Below, piece by piece: positions 1 to 10,124 of a DNA stretch of 64,000 nucleotides. A program made the translations under genes and the position numbers. Numbering within the stretch: the stretch's first letter is position 1; every line of letters starts with the position of its first letter. The notes beneath the pieces were generated by a model. That model was not told the origin of the DNA. It worked only from the letters and a program-made list of their open reading frames with translations, and did no database searches. The stretch comes from Palsa-892 sp035295845 (GTDB taxonomy: Bacteria; Pseudomonadota; Alphaproteobacteria; Rhizobiales; Xanthobacteraceae), in contig DATGIF010000025.1 of NCBI GenBank assembly GCA_035295845.1, positions 46,899 through 110,898 of the forward strand. The letters run 5' to 3'.

Positions 1-456
1 GCCGGTCACGAGCCTTGCCTTTGATTCGAGACAAACCGGCGTGTCGGCGCCCGCCGCCCGCGCGGCCGCGATGAGCCGCGGATCGTCAAGCGCGAGATGG
101 TTCGCCTCGGCAAGCAACCGCAGCGCCGCTGCCGCATCGGCGGAGCCGCCGCCGAGGCCGGACGCGACCGGCAGATTCTTCGTCAGCTCGAAGCGCCCGA
201 GCGCGATGCCCTTGATCCGTTCGGCCAGTGCCCGCGCGGCCTTCAGCACGAGATTTTCGGATGCCGCGGCCATAGCCGCGGCATTCGGCCCCATCAGTCT
301 AAGGTCGAGGCTTTCGCCGGGGGCGAGAACCAATTCGTCGCCGACGTCCGCAAAAGCGACGAGGCTGACAAGATCGTGATAGCCGTCCGTCCGCTTATCG
401 AGGACTCTGAGCGTCAGGTTTACTTTGGCGGGAGCGCGGCTTTTGAGGCGGTTCAT
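1..456 (-). CDS. ispE: 4-diphosphocytidyl-2-C-methyl-D-erythritol kinase (N-terminal part)
   Basis: GHMP-family kinase that phosphorylates CDP-methylerythritol in the MEP isoprenoid pathway (cytosol). The first 152 codons are visible and the C-terminus lies beyond base 1. The N-terminus reads MNRLKSRAPAKVNLTLRV, followed by the substrate-side DGYHDL motif, the ATP-binding glycine loop GLGGGSADAAAALR, and GADTPVCL, all in the order and spacing of IspE. The start is the only ATG before the kinase fold. The gene diverges from the TPR gene, with about 170 bases between them that should hold both promoters. The pathway's first enzyme, dxs, lies about 30 kb away in this window. Confidence 0.95.
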   Translation of the reverse strand, partial: MNRLKSRAPAKVNLTLRVLDKRTDGYHDLVSLVAFADVGDELVLAPGESLDLRLMGPNAAAMAAASENLVLKAARALAERIKGIALGRFELTKNLPVASGLGGGSADAAAALRLLAEANHLALDDPRLIAAARAAGADTPVCLESKARLVTG

Positions 457-625
457 GATAAGTGCGGCCGGAGCATGGCGGCGCGGCGGAAGGCAGGCAA
501 GTCCGCCATTCGTTTGCCGTTGTCCTTGCGGATGCCATGAATCGGGAGCATTGTGCACCTATCGGCCGCCGCGTTGATCAATCGCGCCGCCGATTGCCCT
601 AAACCGAACGTATCGGAGATGTCGC

Positions 626-2362
626 TTGAGGCCACTTCGTCCCCTGATTGCTGGGCTCGCCATAGCTGTTTTTCTTCCTTCTTTAGTGACGAGGGCCGAC
701 GTTCCTCCGGAAACGGTGATCGCGCGCACGTCGCCGGCGGGGAATTATCTTGCCGCGCGCTACGCCGGCTCCTCCCGCGACATGGCCGCGGCCGCGGCCT
801 ACTACCGCGCGGCACTGCGCGCCGATCCGCGCAATGAAGACCTGATCGAACGAACCTTCCTCGTCGTGCTCGCGAACGGCGCGGTCGAGGACGCCATGCC
901 GCTTGCCGAGCGCCTCGCGGCGCTCGACCACAACCAGCGCGTGGCCAGGCTCGCCCTCGCCGTGCGCGCGCTGAAGCGCGGGCAAAATGCGGTCGCCCGC
1001 ACCCAGCTGACGCAGTCGATGCGCGGGCCGATCGCCGACCTCACCGCCACCCTGCTTTCCGCCTGGGCGGCGGCGGGCGCGGGCGACGTCAAGAACGCGA
1101 TCGACAGCATCGATCGCCTGCAAGGCCCCGATTGGTACGCGGTATTCAAGGATTTGCACGCGGGGCTGATCCTTGATCTCGCAGGACAGCGCAAGGAGGC
1201 GGGCAAGCGGCTTGAACGCGCCTACAATCTCGATTCCAACGCCATTCGCACAGTCGACGCCTATGCGCGCTGGGCCTCCAGGAATGGCGACCGCGACACC
1301 GCGCTCAAGGTTTACAACGAATTCTCGAAAGTCCTCCCCAACCATCCGCTGGTGGATGCCGCTGTCGCCGAGCTCAAGGCTGGCAAGCAGCTCGCGCCCA
1401 TGATCCGCTCGACGGCGGCAGGCGCGGCCGAAGTCCTGTTCGGCCTCGGTGCGGCGCTGGGCCGCCAGGGCGGCGAGGACATCGGCCAGATCTACCTGCA
1501 GCTTTCGATCTATCTCGACCCCGAACATCCGCTCGCCTTGCTCTCGCTCGCCGATCTTTACGAGACGCTGAAGAAGCCGGACCTCGCGATCGATGCCTAT
1601 TCGCGGGTGCCGGCGAGTTCGCCCTTGAAGCGCAATGCCGAAATTCAGATGAGTCTCAACCTCGAGACCATGGAGCGTACCGAGGAGGCGAAACAGCAGC
1701 TTGACCGGCTCATCCAGCAAAAGCCGGATGATCTCGAAGCGATCATTGCGCTCGGCAACGTGCTGCGTTCGCGCAAGCAATGGAAAGACGCCGCCGACGT
1801 CTACTCGAAGGCGATCAATCAAATTCCGGAGCCGGGCCGCCAGCATTGGACGCTGTTTTACTTCCGCGGCATTTGCTACGAGCGCGCCAAGGACTGGCCG
1901 AACGCCGAGAAGGATCTCGAGAAGGCGCTTGATCTTTATCCCGAGCAGCCGCAGGTCTTGAACTATCTCGGCTATTCGTGGGTCGATCAGGGCCTTTATC
2001 TCGACAAGGCGTTGAAGATGATCCGCCGCGCCGTCGAGCTGCGCCCGAACGACGGCTACATCGTCGACAGTCTGGGCTGGGCCTATTACCGCCTTGGCCG
2101 TTACGACGAGGCGACCACCGAACTCGAGCGCGCGATCGAGCTGAAGCCCGAAGACCCCGTCATCAACGACCACCTCGGCGATTCCTATTGGCGGGTTGGC
2201 CGCGAACTCGAAGCGCATTTCCAGTGGACGCATGCGCGCGACAACAAGCCGGAGCCCGAAGACCTCAGCAAGATCGAGGAGAAGTTAAAAGCCGGGCTGA
2301 AAGCGGACGCGACACCTTCCAAGCCAGGCTCGGTCGCGGCAGGAACGGGTAGCGGCGGCTAG
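626..2362 (+). CDS. Exported tetratricopeptide-repeat protein
   Basis: A 578-residue protein starting at TTG with GGAG seven bases upstream. Residues 1-24 form a Sec signal (hydrophobic stretch ending SLVTRA). The rest is almost entirely helical TPR-like repeats: an early YYRAALRADPRNEDL unit, and regular repeats from about residue 390 to 540 (for example YLGYSWVDQG, SLGWAYYRLGRYDEA, DHLGDSYWRVGR). TPR arrays are protein-interaction scaffolds, so a periplasmic or membrane-associated assembly role is inferred; no enzyme motif is seen. The last 25 residues are low-complexity Lys/Ser/Gly. A TPR protein next to ispE is a familiar arrangement in this order, though here the two genes are divergent. 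Confidence 0.85.
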   Translation: MRPLRPLIAGLAIAVFLPSLVTRADVPPETVIARTSPAGNYLAARYAGSSRDMAAAAAYYRAALRADPRNEDLIERTFLVVLANGAVEDAMPLAERLAALDHNQRVARLALAVRALKRGQNAVARTQLTQSMRGPIADLTATLLSAWAAAGAGDVKNAIDSIDRLQGPDWYAVFKDLHAGLILDLAGQRKEAGKRLERAYNLDSNAIRTVDAYARWASRNGDRDTALKVYNEFSKVLPNHPLVDAAVAELKAGKQLAPMIRSTAAGAAEVLFGLGAALGRQGGEDIGQIYLQLSIYLDPEHPLALLSLADLYETLKKPDLAIDAYSRVPASSPLKRNAEIQMSLNLETMERTEEAKQQLDRLIQQKPDDLEAIIALGNVLRSRKQWKDAADVYSKAINQIPEPGRQHWTLFYFRGICYERAKDWPNAEKDLEKALDLYPEQPQVLNYLGYSWVDQGLYLDKALKMIRRAVELRPNDGYIVDSLGWAYYRLGRYDEATTELERAIELKPEDPVINDHLGDSYWRVGRELEAHFQWTHARDNKPEPEDLSKIEEKLKAGLKADATPSKPGSVAAGTGSGG

Positions 2363-2376
2363 AAGAAGCCTTCGCC

Positions 2377-2865
2377 TCAGCGGCGCAACTGCATATCGCC
2401 GCCGATCGAGCTTGCTTCGGCGGGCTTGTGTTCGGGTTTGGTTTCGCCCGTGCCCCTTCGGCGCGCGAGTTGCAGCACCGAACCGCGGCTGAAGTCGCAA
2501 TACATGAAATTCATCTGGCTGATCGAGCCGCGGAAGCTGTCGGGCCCCGTCTTCACGAGATTGAAGCAGGGCTCGAAGGGCAACCCCTTCAGGTGGGCGC
2601 AGACCTGCGAACCCGCGAGGTAAAGCGTGTTCGGCGGCAGTTGCACGTAGCGGTTTTGACCGCGGCCCATGACGCGGATGCTGCCCGTCGCCGAGCCGTC
2701 GGTGAAAATCTTGCCGGCGCCGACGGTGCCGTCGAAGCAGCGATAAGAGAAGAGACCGCCGGCCACGAATTCCCTGGCCTGATCAGCCGACATCGTCTGC
2801 GCCGAGGCGGAGGGGGCCGCGAACAGCAAGAAAGCCAAGGCAACGAGGGAGCGTTCTTTCAACAT
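2377..2865 (-). CDS. Conserved exported protein of unknown function
   Basis: A 162-residue protein starting at ATG (MLKERSLVAL), with a clear signal peptide cleaved near PSASA/QT. The mature part has four to five cysteines (in YRCFDG, SQVCAHLKG, FEPCFN, MYCDFSRG) that could form disulfides in the periplasm. The reading frame extends upstream of this ATG, but only this start puts a signal peptide at the N-terminus. It converges on the TPR gene with a 14-base gap. No known enzyme motif is visible and the function is unknown. Confidence 0.7.
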   Translation of the reverse strand: MLKERSLVALAFLLFAAPSASAQTMSADQAREFVAGGLFSYRCFDGTVGAGKIFTDGSATGSIRVMGRGQNRYVQLPPNTLYLAGSQVCAHLKGLPFEPCFNLVKTGPDSFRGSISQMNFMYCDFSRGSVLQLARRRGTGETKPEHKPAEASSIGGDMQLRR

Positions 2866-2932
2866 CAGCCGAATTTTGTTGTCCCCGGCGCAACTTCCGC
2901 TGAAAAAGCGCCGGCTTGTCAAGCGCTAATCT

Positions 2933-3922
2933 TCAGCGCGCGACCCGCACCAGCGTGCGGCCGCGCACTTTTCCCGCCAAAATTTGCGGCCCAATACTCG
3001 CCACATTCTCGAGCGGCACTTCGGTCGCCATCGCCGCGAGCTTGTCGCGGTCAAGCTCGTTGGCGAGCCGTTTCCACGCCTCGCGGCGGAGCGGTTGCGG
3101 GCAATAGACGGAATCGATGCCGAGGAGTGCCACCGCCCGCAGAATAAACGGCGCCACCGAGGCCGCCAGATCCAGGCCTTGGGCGAGGCCGCAGGCGGCG
3201 ACCGCCCCGCCATATTTCGTCATCGACAAGACGTTCGCGAGCGTGTGCGAGCCCGCGGAATCCACCCCGGCGGCCCAGCGTTCCTTGCCGAGCGGCTTCG
3301 CGGGGCCGGAAAGCTCGGCGCGGTCGATGATCTCGGCGGCGCCCAGCGCCTTCAGATAATCCGATTCCTGAACGCGGCCGGTCGAGGCGATGACGTGAAA
3401 ACCGAGCTTGGCGAGAATTGTGATCGCAACCGAGCCGACGCCGCCCGCGGCACCCGTCACCACCACCGGCCCGCGATCGGGCGCGATCCCGTAGCGCTCA
3501 AGGGCCATCACCGCGAGCATCGACGTATAGCCGGCGGTGCCGATCTCCATCGCCTGCTTCGTGGTCATGCCCTTCGGCAACGGCACGAGCCACTCGCCCT
3601 TGACCCGCGCCTTCTCGGCGTAACCGCCCAGATGCGTCTCGCCGAGGCCGTAGCCGTTCAGCACCACCGCGTCGCCGGGCTTGAAGTCTTTGTTGTTCGA
3701 GCTTTCGACGATGCCAGCGAAGTCGGCGCCCGGAATCATCGGCCAGCGCCGCACCACCGGCGCCTTGCCGGTGAGCGCAAGCCCGTCCTTGTAATTGACC
3801 GTCGACCATTCGACGCGGACGGTGACGTCGCCGTCCATCAGCTGTGACTCGTCGAAATCGACAAGCCCGACTTTTTGGCCCGCGTCCGCCTTCTCGATCA
3901 GGATCGCCTTGAACGTCGCCAT
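2933..3922 (-). CDS. AcuI/YhdH-type NADPH-dependent acryloyl-CoA reductase (MDR family)
   Basis: A zinc-independent medium-chain dehydrogenase/reductase of 329 residues, the usual YhdH/AcuI length. Visible features are the N-terminal GroES-like fold with NYKDGLALTGK and PMIPGADFAGIV, the loop LNGYGLGETHLGGYAE, and the Rossmann motif VVVTGAAGGVGSVA near residue 155. The family reduces acryloyl-CoA to propionyl-CoA with NADPH, which detoxifies acrylate; family membership is clear but the physiological substrate here is inferred. It lies 17 bases from the stop of the MFS gene on the same strand and may be co-transcribed with it. Confidence 0.85.
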   Translation of the reverse strand: MATFKAILIEKADAGQKVGLVDFDESQLMDGDVTVRVEWSTVNYKDGLALTGKAPVVRRWPMIPGADFAGIVESSNNKDFKPGDAVVLNGYGLGETHLGGYAEKARVKGEWLVPLPKGMTTKQAMEIGTAGYTSMLAVMALERYGIAPDRGPVVVTGAAGGVGSVAITILAKLGFHVIASTGRVQESDYLKALGAAEIIDRAELSGPAKPLGKERWAAGVDSAGSHTLANVLSMTKYGGAVAACGLAQGLDLAASVAPFILRAVALLGIDSVYCPQPLRREAWKRLANELDRDKLAAMATEVPLENVASIGPQILAGKVRGRTLVRVAR

Positions 3923-3939
3923 CCGGCGCTTCTAACACA

Positions 3940-5169
3940 TCAGGCGGCGGCGGTGGCAAAGCGGCCGGCCGGCTTTTCGACGATCGGCAGGTTGATGAGC
4001 GCGGACGCGACGCCGAAGAACACCGACAGCCACCACACCGGATTGTAGGAGCCGGTGGCCTCGAACACGACGCCGCCGAGCCAGACGCCGAGGAAGCTCC
4101 CGACCTGATGGCTGAAGAAGGCGAAGCCGAAGAGCATGGCGAGCCAGCGCGTGCCGAACATCAGCGCCACGAGCCCGGACGTGGGCGGCACGGTGGAAAG
4201 CCATGTGAGGCCGGTGATCACGCCGAAGCCGAGCGCTGCGGCAGGGCTCGGGGGCAAGGTGATGAAAATCGCGATCGAAATCGCGCGGATCAGATAGATC
4301 GTCGAGAGAATAAAGCGCATCGGCACATAACGGCCGAGATAGCCCGCCGAGATCGAGCCGATGATGTTGAAGAGGCCGATGATGGCGATCGTCCAGCCGC
4401 CGACGCTGGCGCTGAGGCCGCGGTCGATGAGGTAGGACGGCAGGTGCGCGGTCACGAAGGCAAGCTGGAAGCCGCAGGTGAAGAAGCCGAGCACGAGGAG
4501 CACGTAAGAGCGGTGGCCGAATGCTTCCGCGAGCGCCTGCTTCATCGACTGTGACGGCGCCGATCCCACGCCTCCGCCGGCGGCGTTGGGCGGCGTCGCG
4601 AGCGCGAGCGAAAACGGCAGCACGAAGAGCACGAGCGCCGAGAAAATGAAAAGCGCGGTTTGCCAGCCATAGCCGTCGATGATGGCGACGCCGAACGGCG
4701 CGAACAGAAACTGGCCGAAGGATCCCGCGGCGGTGCCGAGACCGAAGGCAAGCGAACGCCATTCCTCCGGCAGGATCTTGCCGAACGCGCCAAGCACGAT
4801 GTTGAACGAGCAGCCGGAGAGGCCGAAGCCGATCAGCGCGCCGGCGGTGAGATCGAGCAGGCCCGGCGTCGACGACGTCGTCATCAAGGCAAGACCCGCG
4901 GCGTATAAAATCGCGCCCACGCACATCACGCGGATGGTGCCGAAGCGGTCGGCAATGGCGCCGGCCAAGGGCTGGCCCACGCCCCACAAGAGATTCTGAA
5001 TCGCGAAGGCGAGCGCGAAGACGCCGCGGCCCCAGCCGTGCGCGCTCGACATCGGGGTGAGGAAAAAGCCGAAGGAGGAGCGCGGCCCGAAGGTGAGAAT
5101 GGCGATCAGGCAGCCGCAGACGAGGATAACGGCGGGCGTGCGCCAGGCGGTGAGCGTCTTCGTGGACAT
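3940..5169 (-). CDS. MFS transporter
   Basis: A 409-residue major facilitator with about twelve hydrophobic segments, two six-helix halves and a polar central loop around residues 195-210 (TPPNAAGGGVGSAPSQSMKQ). The loop after helix 2 has the MFS signature GAIADRFGTIR. Starts at ATG with AGGAA nine bases upstream. The sequence resembles the organic-anion (oxalate/formate or monocarboxylate-like) branch, but the substrate cannot be read from sequence. It is transcribed toward the AcuI-like reductase and diverges from nadA. Confidence 0.85.
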   Translation of the reverse strand: MSTKTLTAWRTPAVILVCGCLIAILTFGPRSSFGFFLTPMSSAHGWGRGVFALAFAIQNLLWGVGQPLAGAIADRFGTIRVMCVGAILYAAGLALMTTSSTPGLLDLTAGALIGFGLSGCSFNIVLGAFGKILPEEWRSLAFGLGTAAGSFGQFLFAPFGVAIIDGYGWQTALFIFSALVLFVLPFSLALATPPNAAGGGVGSAPSQSMKQALAEAFGHRSYVLLVLGFFTCGFQLAFVTAHLPSYLIDRGLSASVGGWTIAIIGLFNIIGSISAGYLGRYVPMRFILSTIYLIRAISIAIFITLPPSPAAALGFGVITGLTWLSTVPPTSGLVALMFGTRWLAMLFGFAFFSHQVGSFLGVWLGGVVFEATGSYNPVWWLSVFFGVASALINLPIVEKPAGRFATAAA

Positions 5170-5369
5170 GGTGTTTCCTGCGGGCGTGGGGCCGAACCTT
5201 GTTGTTCAAAAAACGGGTGCGGTTCGGCCTCCGCACCCGGTGGAGGCGCAACTTATCGGCAAGCGCGGCGTTGCCCTAACGAATCCTGCTGAGAGCAGCC
5301 ATCAAGGAAGCGCATGGCTGAGGGCTTGGGAAGGGCTGGCGAAGTCCGGGCTTTTGCGCTATATTCCTT

Positions 5370-5386
5370 TTGCTCGGAATGAGAAT
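5370..5386. promoter_or_regulatory. Second, imperfect NadQ-like site
   Basis: The 17 bases keep the TGCTC-N4-TGAG spacing of the perfect palindrome 60 bases downstream (TTGCTCGGAATGAGAAT) but have lost the outer symmetry on one side. Seen directly as a match of half-sites; its use by NadQ is inference. Two sites bracketing a hairpin would fit cooperative or looping repression of nadA. Confidence 0.35.
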
Positions 5387-5400
5387 AAGAGCAGCGGGCT

Positions 5401-5419
5401 CCGGCGAAAGCCGGTTTTT
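5401..5419 (+). terminator. Hairpin plus T5 in the nadA leader, possible attenuator
   Basis: CCGGC-GAAA-GCCGG followed by TTTTT. The stem has only five pairs but is closed by a stable GAAA tetraloop and followed by a T run on the plus strand. It lies about 50 bases before the nadA start, between the two NadQ-like sites. It could terminate readthrough or act as a weak attenuator; the short stem makes this tentative. Confidence 0.35.
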
Positions 5420-5431
5420 CCGTAGGCCAAA

Positions 5432-5450
5432 TATGCTCAATATGAGCATA
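5432..5450. promoter_or_regulatory. Perfect palindromic operator upstream of nadA, probable NadQ site
   Basis: TATGCTCA-ATA-TGAGCATA: eight-base perfect inverted arms around three bases, 18 bases before the nadA start codon. Known biology: in Rhizobiales the nadABC genes are controlled by the repressor NadQ, whose gene lies immediately after nadC here. Assigning this palindrome to NadQ is inference from position and symmetry. Confidence 0.65.
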
Positions 5451-5468
5451 AAACGGCGGGAGGGAGCC

Positions 5469-6584
<1,116 letters not shown>

Positions 6585-6625
6585 TCCTGTCGCTTCCTCC
6601 GCCTGTGGAATGACAAGGAGGCCAA

Positions 6626-8221
6626 ATGTCCGACGCGCCGCGCGAGCGTGATGAGCTGCCGCCGCAATCCTGGGGCGGCGTCGACGATGTGGTCATCGTC
6701 GGCGGCGGGCTCGCCGGCCTTTACTGCGCGTTGAAGCTCGCGCCAAGGCCGGTGACGGTGGTGACCGCGTCGCCGATCGGCGAGGGCGCTTCCTCGGTTC
6801 TGGCGCAGGGCGGCATTGCCGCCGCGATCGACGAGGGCGACTCGCCCGCGGCCCATGTCGAGGACACGCTGAAGGCGGGCGCCGGCATCGTCGATCGCCG
6901 CCTCGCCGAGATGATGGCGGCGGAAGCCCCCGCGCGCATCGAGGATTTGCTCCGATACGGCGTTCCCTTCGATCGCGATCTCGAAGGCAAGCTTCTCTTG
7001 TCGCGCGAGGCCGCGCACTCGGCGCGGCGGATCGTGCGCGTCAAGGGCGATGGCGCCGGCTCCGCCATCATGCAGGCGCTCGTCGCCGCCGTGCGCGCAA
7101 CGCCTTCGATCCGCGTGTTTGAGAATTTGCTGCTTGAAGACCTACTCACCGAAGGCCGCTACGTGACCGGCGTGCGCCTGCGCGCGGCGGGCAAATCCGC
7201 GCCGGTGGAGATCACCGGGCGCGCGATCGTGCTCGCCTCCGGCGGCGTCGGCGGTCTCTATGCCGTCACCACCAATCCGCTGATCTCGCGCGGCGTCGGG
7301 CTCGCGGTGGCGGCGCGCGCCGGCGCCGTGATTGCCGATGCCGAATTCGTGCAATTCCACCCGACCGCGCTCGATGTCGGGCGCGATCCCGCGCCGCTCG
7401 CCACCGAAGCGCTGCGCGGCGAGGGCGCGACCCTTGTCAACGCCAAGGGCGAGCGGTTCATGCAGGCCCTCCACCCCGCGGCAGAACTCGCGCCGCGCGA
7501 CATCGTCGCCCGCGGCGTCTTCGCGGAGATCGCGGCCGGCCGCGGCGCCTTCCTCGATGCCCGCAAGCTGGCGAATTTCGCCGGGCGTTTTCCCAACGTG
7601 TATGCCGCCTGCCAGGCGGCGGGCATCGATCCGGCAGAGCAGCCGATCCCGGTCGCGCCCGCCGCGCATTATCACATGGGCGGCGTGCTCACCGACGCGA
7701 ACGGCCGCACGTCCCTCGACGGGCTGTGGGCCGCGGGCGAAGCCGCCTCCACCGGCGCCCATGGCGGAAACCGGCTTGCCTCCAACTCGCTTTTGGAAGC
7801 GGTGGTGTTCGCCGCGCGCATTGCCGAGGACATCGCGGGGCTCGCGCCGGAATCGCCGATCTTCGACGGGCGGCCGGTGCCGGCGCCGAAATCTGAGGCA
7901 AAGCTCGAGATGGGGCGCGAGGAAATGCGCCTGCGGCGATTGATGTCGGCGAATGTCGGCGTGATCCGCTCCGGCCATGGCCTGGCCGAGGCGCTCGGCG
8001 AAATCGCGGCGCTGGAAAAGCGCGCGAAGAGCACCGGCCTGCGCGATATGGCCGTCGCCGCGCTGATGATTGCGGCCGCGGCCTATGCGCGCACCGAAAG
8101 CCGCGGCGCGCATTATCGCTCGGACTTTCCGGCGCCCGATCCGGCGCAAGCGCATCGCAGCTATTTCACGCTCGATGAGGCGAGAGCGATCGCGCGCCGC
8201 GCCGGAGCCAAAGCCGCCTGA
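6626..8221 (+). CDS. nadB: L-aspartate oxidase
   Basis: FAD-dependent oxidation of L-aspartate to iminoaspartate, which NadA uses. 531 residues, family-typical. The FAD dinucleotide fold is at residues 22-31 (VVIVGGGLAG), followed by SSVLAQGGIAAA at 56-67, the active-site region HPTALDVG, the HYHMGG motif and GEAASTGAHGGNRLASN near the C-terminal third, all hallmarks of the NadB/succinate dehydrogenase flavoprotein family. Starts at ATG behind AAGGAGG. It sits between nadA and nadC with only two bases before nadC, so the three are one operon. Confidence 0.97.
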   Translation: MSDAPRERDELPPQSWGGVDDVVIVGGGLAGLYCALKLAPRPVTVVTASPIGEGASSVLAQGGIAAAIDEGDSPAAHVEDTLKAGAGIVDRRLAEMMAAEAPARIEDLLRYGVPFDRDLEGKLLLSREAAHSARRIVRVKGDGAGSAIMQALVAAVRATPSIRVFENLLLEDLLTEGRYVTGVRLRAAGKSAPVEITGRAIVLASGGVGGLYAVTTNPLISRGVGLAVAARAGAVIADAEFVQFHPTALDVGRDPAPLATEALRGEGATLVNAKGERFMQALHPAAELAPRDIVARGVFAEIAAGRGAFLDARKLANFAGRFPNVYAACQAAGIDPAEQPIPVAPAAHYHMGGVLTDANGRTSLDGLWAAGEAASTGAHGGNRLASNSLLEAVVFAARIAEDIAGLAPESPIFDGRPVPAPKSEAKLEMGREEMRLRRLMSANVGVIRSGHGLAEALGEIAALEKRAKSTGLRDMAVAALMIAAAAYARTESRGAHYRSDFPAPDPAQAHRSYFTLDEARAIARRAGAKAA

Positions 8222-8223
8222 AC

Positions 8224-9096
8224 ATGCACGCCGATCTCTCTCTGCCCGGAGCCTTTCTCTCGCCGCTCCTGATCGAGGAGACGGTGCGCCGCGCCCTTGA
8301 CGAGGATCTGGGGCGCGCCGGCGACATCACCTCCATCGCCACGATCCCGGAAGGAACCCGCGCGCGCGCGCGGCTCGTCGCCCGCAAGCCGGGCGTGCTT
8401 GCCGGGCTTGCTTGTGCGGCGGAATCGTTCCGGGCGATCGATCCGGCGATCACGTTTCGCAACACAAAGCGCGATGGCGAAACGCTCGCGGCTGACGAAA
8501 TCATCGCGGAGATCGAAGGGCCGGCGATCGCGATTTTGTCCGGTGAGCGCGTGGCGCTGAATTTCGCCGGTCATCTCTCGGGGATCGCAACGCTCACCGC
8601 CGTCTATGTGGCGAAGGTCGCCCACACCCGGGCAAAGATCGTCGACACCCGCAAGACGCTTCCGGGCCTCCGCGCTCTCGAAAAATATGCCGTGCGTTGC
8701 GGCGGCGGCGTCAATCACCGCATGGGTCTCGATGATGCGGCGCTGATCAAGGACAACCATATCGCGGTCGCCGGCGGGGTCGCCGCGGCGTTGAAAGCGG
8801 CGCGCGCCGCGGTCGGCCATCTCGTCAAGGTCGAGATCGAGGTCGATTCTCTCGATCAGCTGGCGGAAGTGCTGAAAGCAGGCGGCGCCGATGCCGTCCT
8901 TCTCGACAATATGGATGCCGCAACGCTCAAGCGCGCGGTCGAGATGACCGCGGGCAAGCTCGTCACCGAAGCATCCGGCGGCGTTTCGCTGGAGACGGTG
9001 GCGAAGATCGCCGAGAGCGGCGTTGACGTGATCTCCGTCGGCGCGCTCACCCATTCGGCGCCGGTGCTCGACATCGCGCTCGACATCGATAGCTGA
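8224..9096 (+). CDS. nadC: Nicotinate-nucleotide pyrophosphorylase (carboxylating)
   Basis: Converts quinolinate and PRPP to nicotinate mononucleotide, completing the de novo branch begun by NadA/NadB. 290 residues. Visible are the N-terminal DEDLGRAGDITS, the phosphoribosyl/quinolinate binding stretch IVDTRKTLPGLR, the YAVRCGGGVNHRMGL motif and AVLLDNMD of the barrel. Starts at ATG two bases after the nadB stop, indicating translational coupling. Its stop is four bases from the stop of the converging nadQ gene. Confidence 0.97.
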   Translation: MHADLSLPGAFLSPLLIEETVRRALDEDLGRAGDITSIATIPEGTRARARLVARKPGVLAGLACAAESFRAIDPAITFRNTKRDGETLAADEIIAEIEGPAIAILSGERVALNFAGHLSGIATLTAVYVAKVAHTRAKIVDTRKTLPGLRALEKYAVRCGGGVNHRMGLDDAALIKDNHIAVAGGVAAALKAARAAVGHLVKVEIEVDSLDQLAEVLKAGGADAVLLDNMDAATLKRAVEMTAGKLVTEASGGVSLETVAKIAESGVDVISVGALTHSAPVLDIALDIDS

Positions 9097-9100
9097 ACCG

Positions 9101-10081
9101 TCAGCGCGCCCCGAAGCGAAAGCCCGGCGACGGCCGTTCGGCCATCACCTCGCGGCGAAAGCGGAAGAGCGCCGCGGGCCTGCCGCCGGTGGCGGTCGCC
9201 ATCTCGCCGGTCGGCTCCACCAGCGCCGTCGCCTCGACAAAGCGCCGGAAGTTCTGCTTGTGCAGATGCCGGCCGGCGATCGCCTCCACCGTGCGCTGCA
9301 ATTCGGTGAGCGTGAATTCCGCCGGCATCAATTCGAATACGACCGGGCGATATTTGAGCTTGGCGCGGAGGCGGGCGATCGCGGTCGCGAGAATCCGGCG
9401 ATGGTCGAGCCGCATCGGCTCGCCGAGCGGCACGCGCGTCTTGCGTGCGAGCGCCGCTTCGCGTCCGTCGCGGCGCGCTTCCTCGATGAGGCCCGCCTCG
9501 TACAAGAGCTCGTAGCGCTCGAGCACTTTCTCCTCGTCCCAGGGCGAGCCTTCGACGCCGAAGGCGAGCCGCAGCCGCTCGCGCCGGCCGAGCGCGCGGC
9601 CCGGCTCGCGTTCGCGCGCCACCGCCTTGGCCCAGCTCGCAAGCGCCGGCAGGATCGTGTCGTCGAGGATTTTCGGCCGGCCGCCGCGCCAGTCCTCCCA
9701 CGGAAAAAACCGGTACCACGGCTCGAAACGCGCGCCCGCCGCGATCAGCGCCGCGTCCTCGTCGGGAAGCCGCGTCAGCGCGAGATAACCGACCGAGAGC
9801 GCGTGCGGATCGGTGCCGCCGGCGCGCGCGTGCCGGCCGCGGTCGCCGAAGGTGTAGAGCTGCTCGACATAGCCGACCGCCAGCGCCGTTTGTTCGGCGA
9901 CGAATTCGCGGAGCGCAAGCTCGAAGGTGCGGTGCGTGAGCGGCTCGAACGGGCCGGAGGGAAGGCCGATGGCGCCGCTCGCATCCGCGCCGGCGACAAG
10001 AATCTGCGGGCTCGCCTCGTCGACGGCGACGATCGCCGCGGTGAGCCCGATCTCGATCGGCGTGCGCTTGTGGCCGCTCAT
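9101..10081 (-). CDS. nadQ: NadQ-type transcriptional repressor of NAD synthesis (COG4111)
   Basis: A 326-residue protein with an N-terminal Nudix-like ligand-sensing domain (IEIGLTAAIVAVDEASPQILVAG, then LPSGPF) that lacks a canonical Nudix box, and a C-terminal winged-helix-like part (about 220-326) containing FTLTELQRTVEAIAGR and KQNFRRFVEA. In Rhizobiales this family (NadQ) represses nadABC; family, context and the nearby palindrome agree, but DNA binding is inferred. The gene converges with nadC and is therefore not inside the operon it probably controls. Confidence 0.8.
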   Translation of the reverse strand: MSGHKRTPIEIGLTAAIVAVDEASPQILVAGADASGAIGLPSGPFEPLTHRTFELALREFVAEQTALAVGYVEQLYTFGDRGRHARAGGTDPHALSVGYLALTRLPDEDAALIAAGARFEPWYRFFPWEDWRGGRPKILDDTILPALASWAKAVAREREPGRALGRRERLRLAFGVEGSPWDEEKVLERYELLYEAGLIEEARRDGREAALARKTRVPLGEPMRLDHRRILATAIARLRAKLKYRPVVFELMPAEFTLTELQRTVEAIAGRHLHKQNFRRFVEATALVEPTGEMATATGGRPAALFRFRREVMAERPSPGFRFGAR

Positions 10082-10101
10082 GCGGCGAGGTTATCACGGA
10101 A

Positions 10102-10116
10102 GCGGACTAAGTCCGC
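10102..10116. repeat. Perfect 15-bp palindrome between nadQ and the upstream gene
   Basis: GCGGACT-A-AGTCCGC, seven-base arms around one base, 21 bases upstream of the nadQ start. It may be a regulator site or the stem of a weak terminator for the phosphatase gene; no T run follows on either strand. Distinct from the palindrome before nadA. Confidence 0.4.
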
Positions 10117-10124
10117 GCCTGCCG

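Noticed and set aside
683..2233. A 516-residue minus-strand frame opposite the TPR gene
   Set aside because: Antisense shadow; the TPR gene has a signal peptide, ribosome site and repeats.
8856..10097. A 413-residue minus-strand frame overlapping nadC and nadQ
   Set aside because: Out of frame with nadQ, arginine-rich, no domains.
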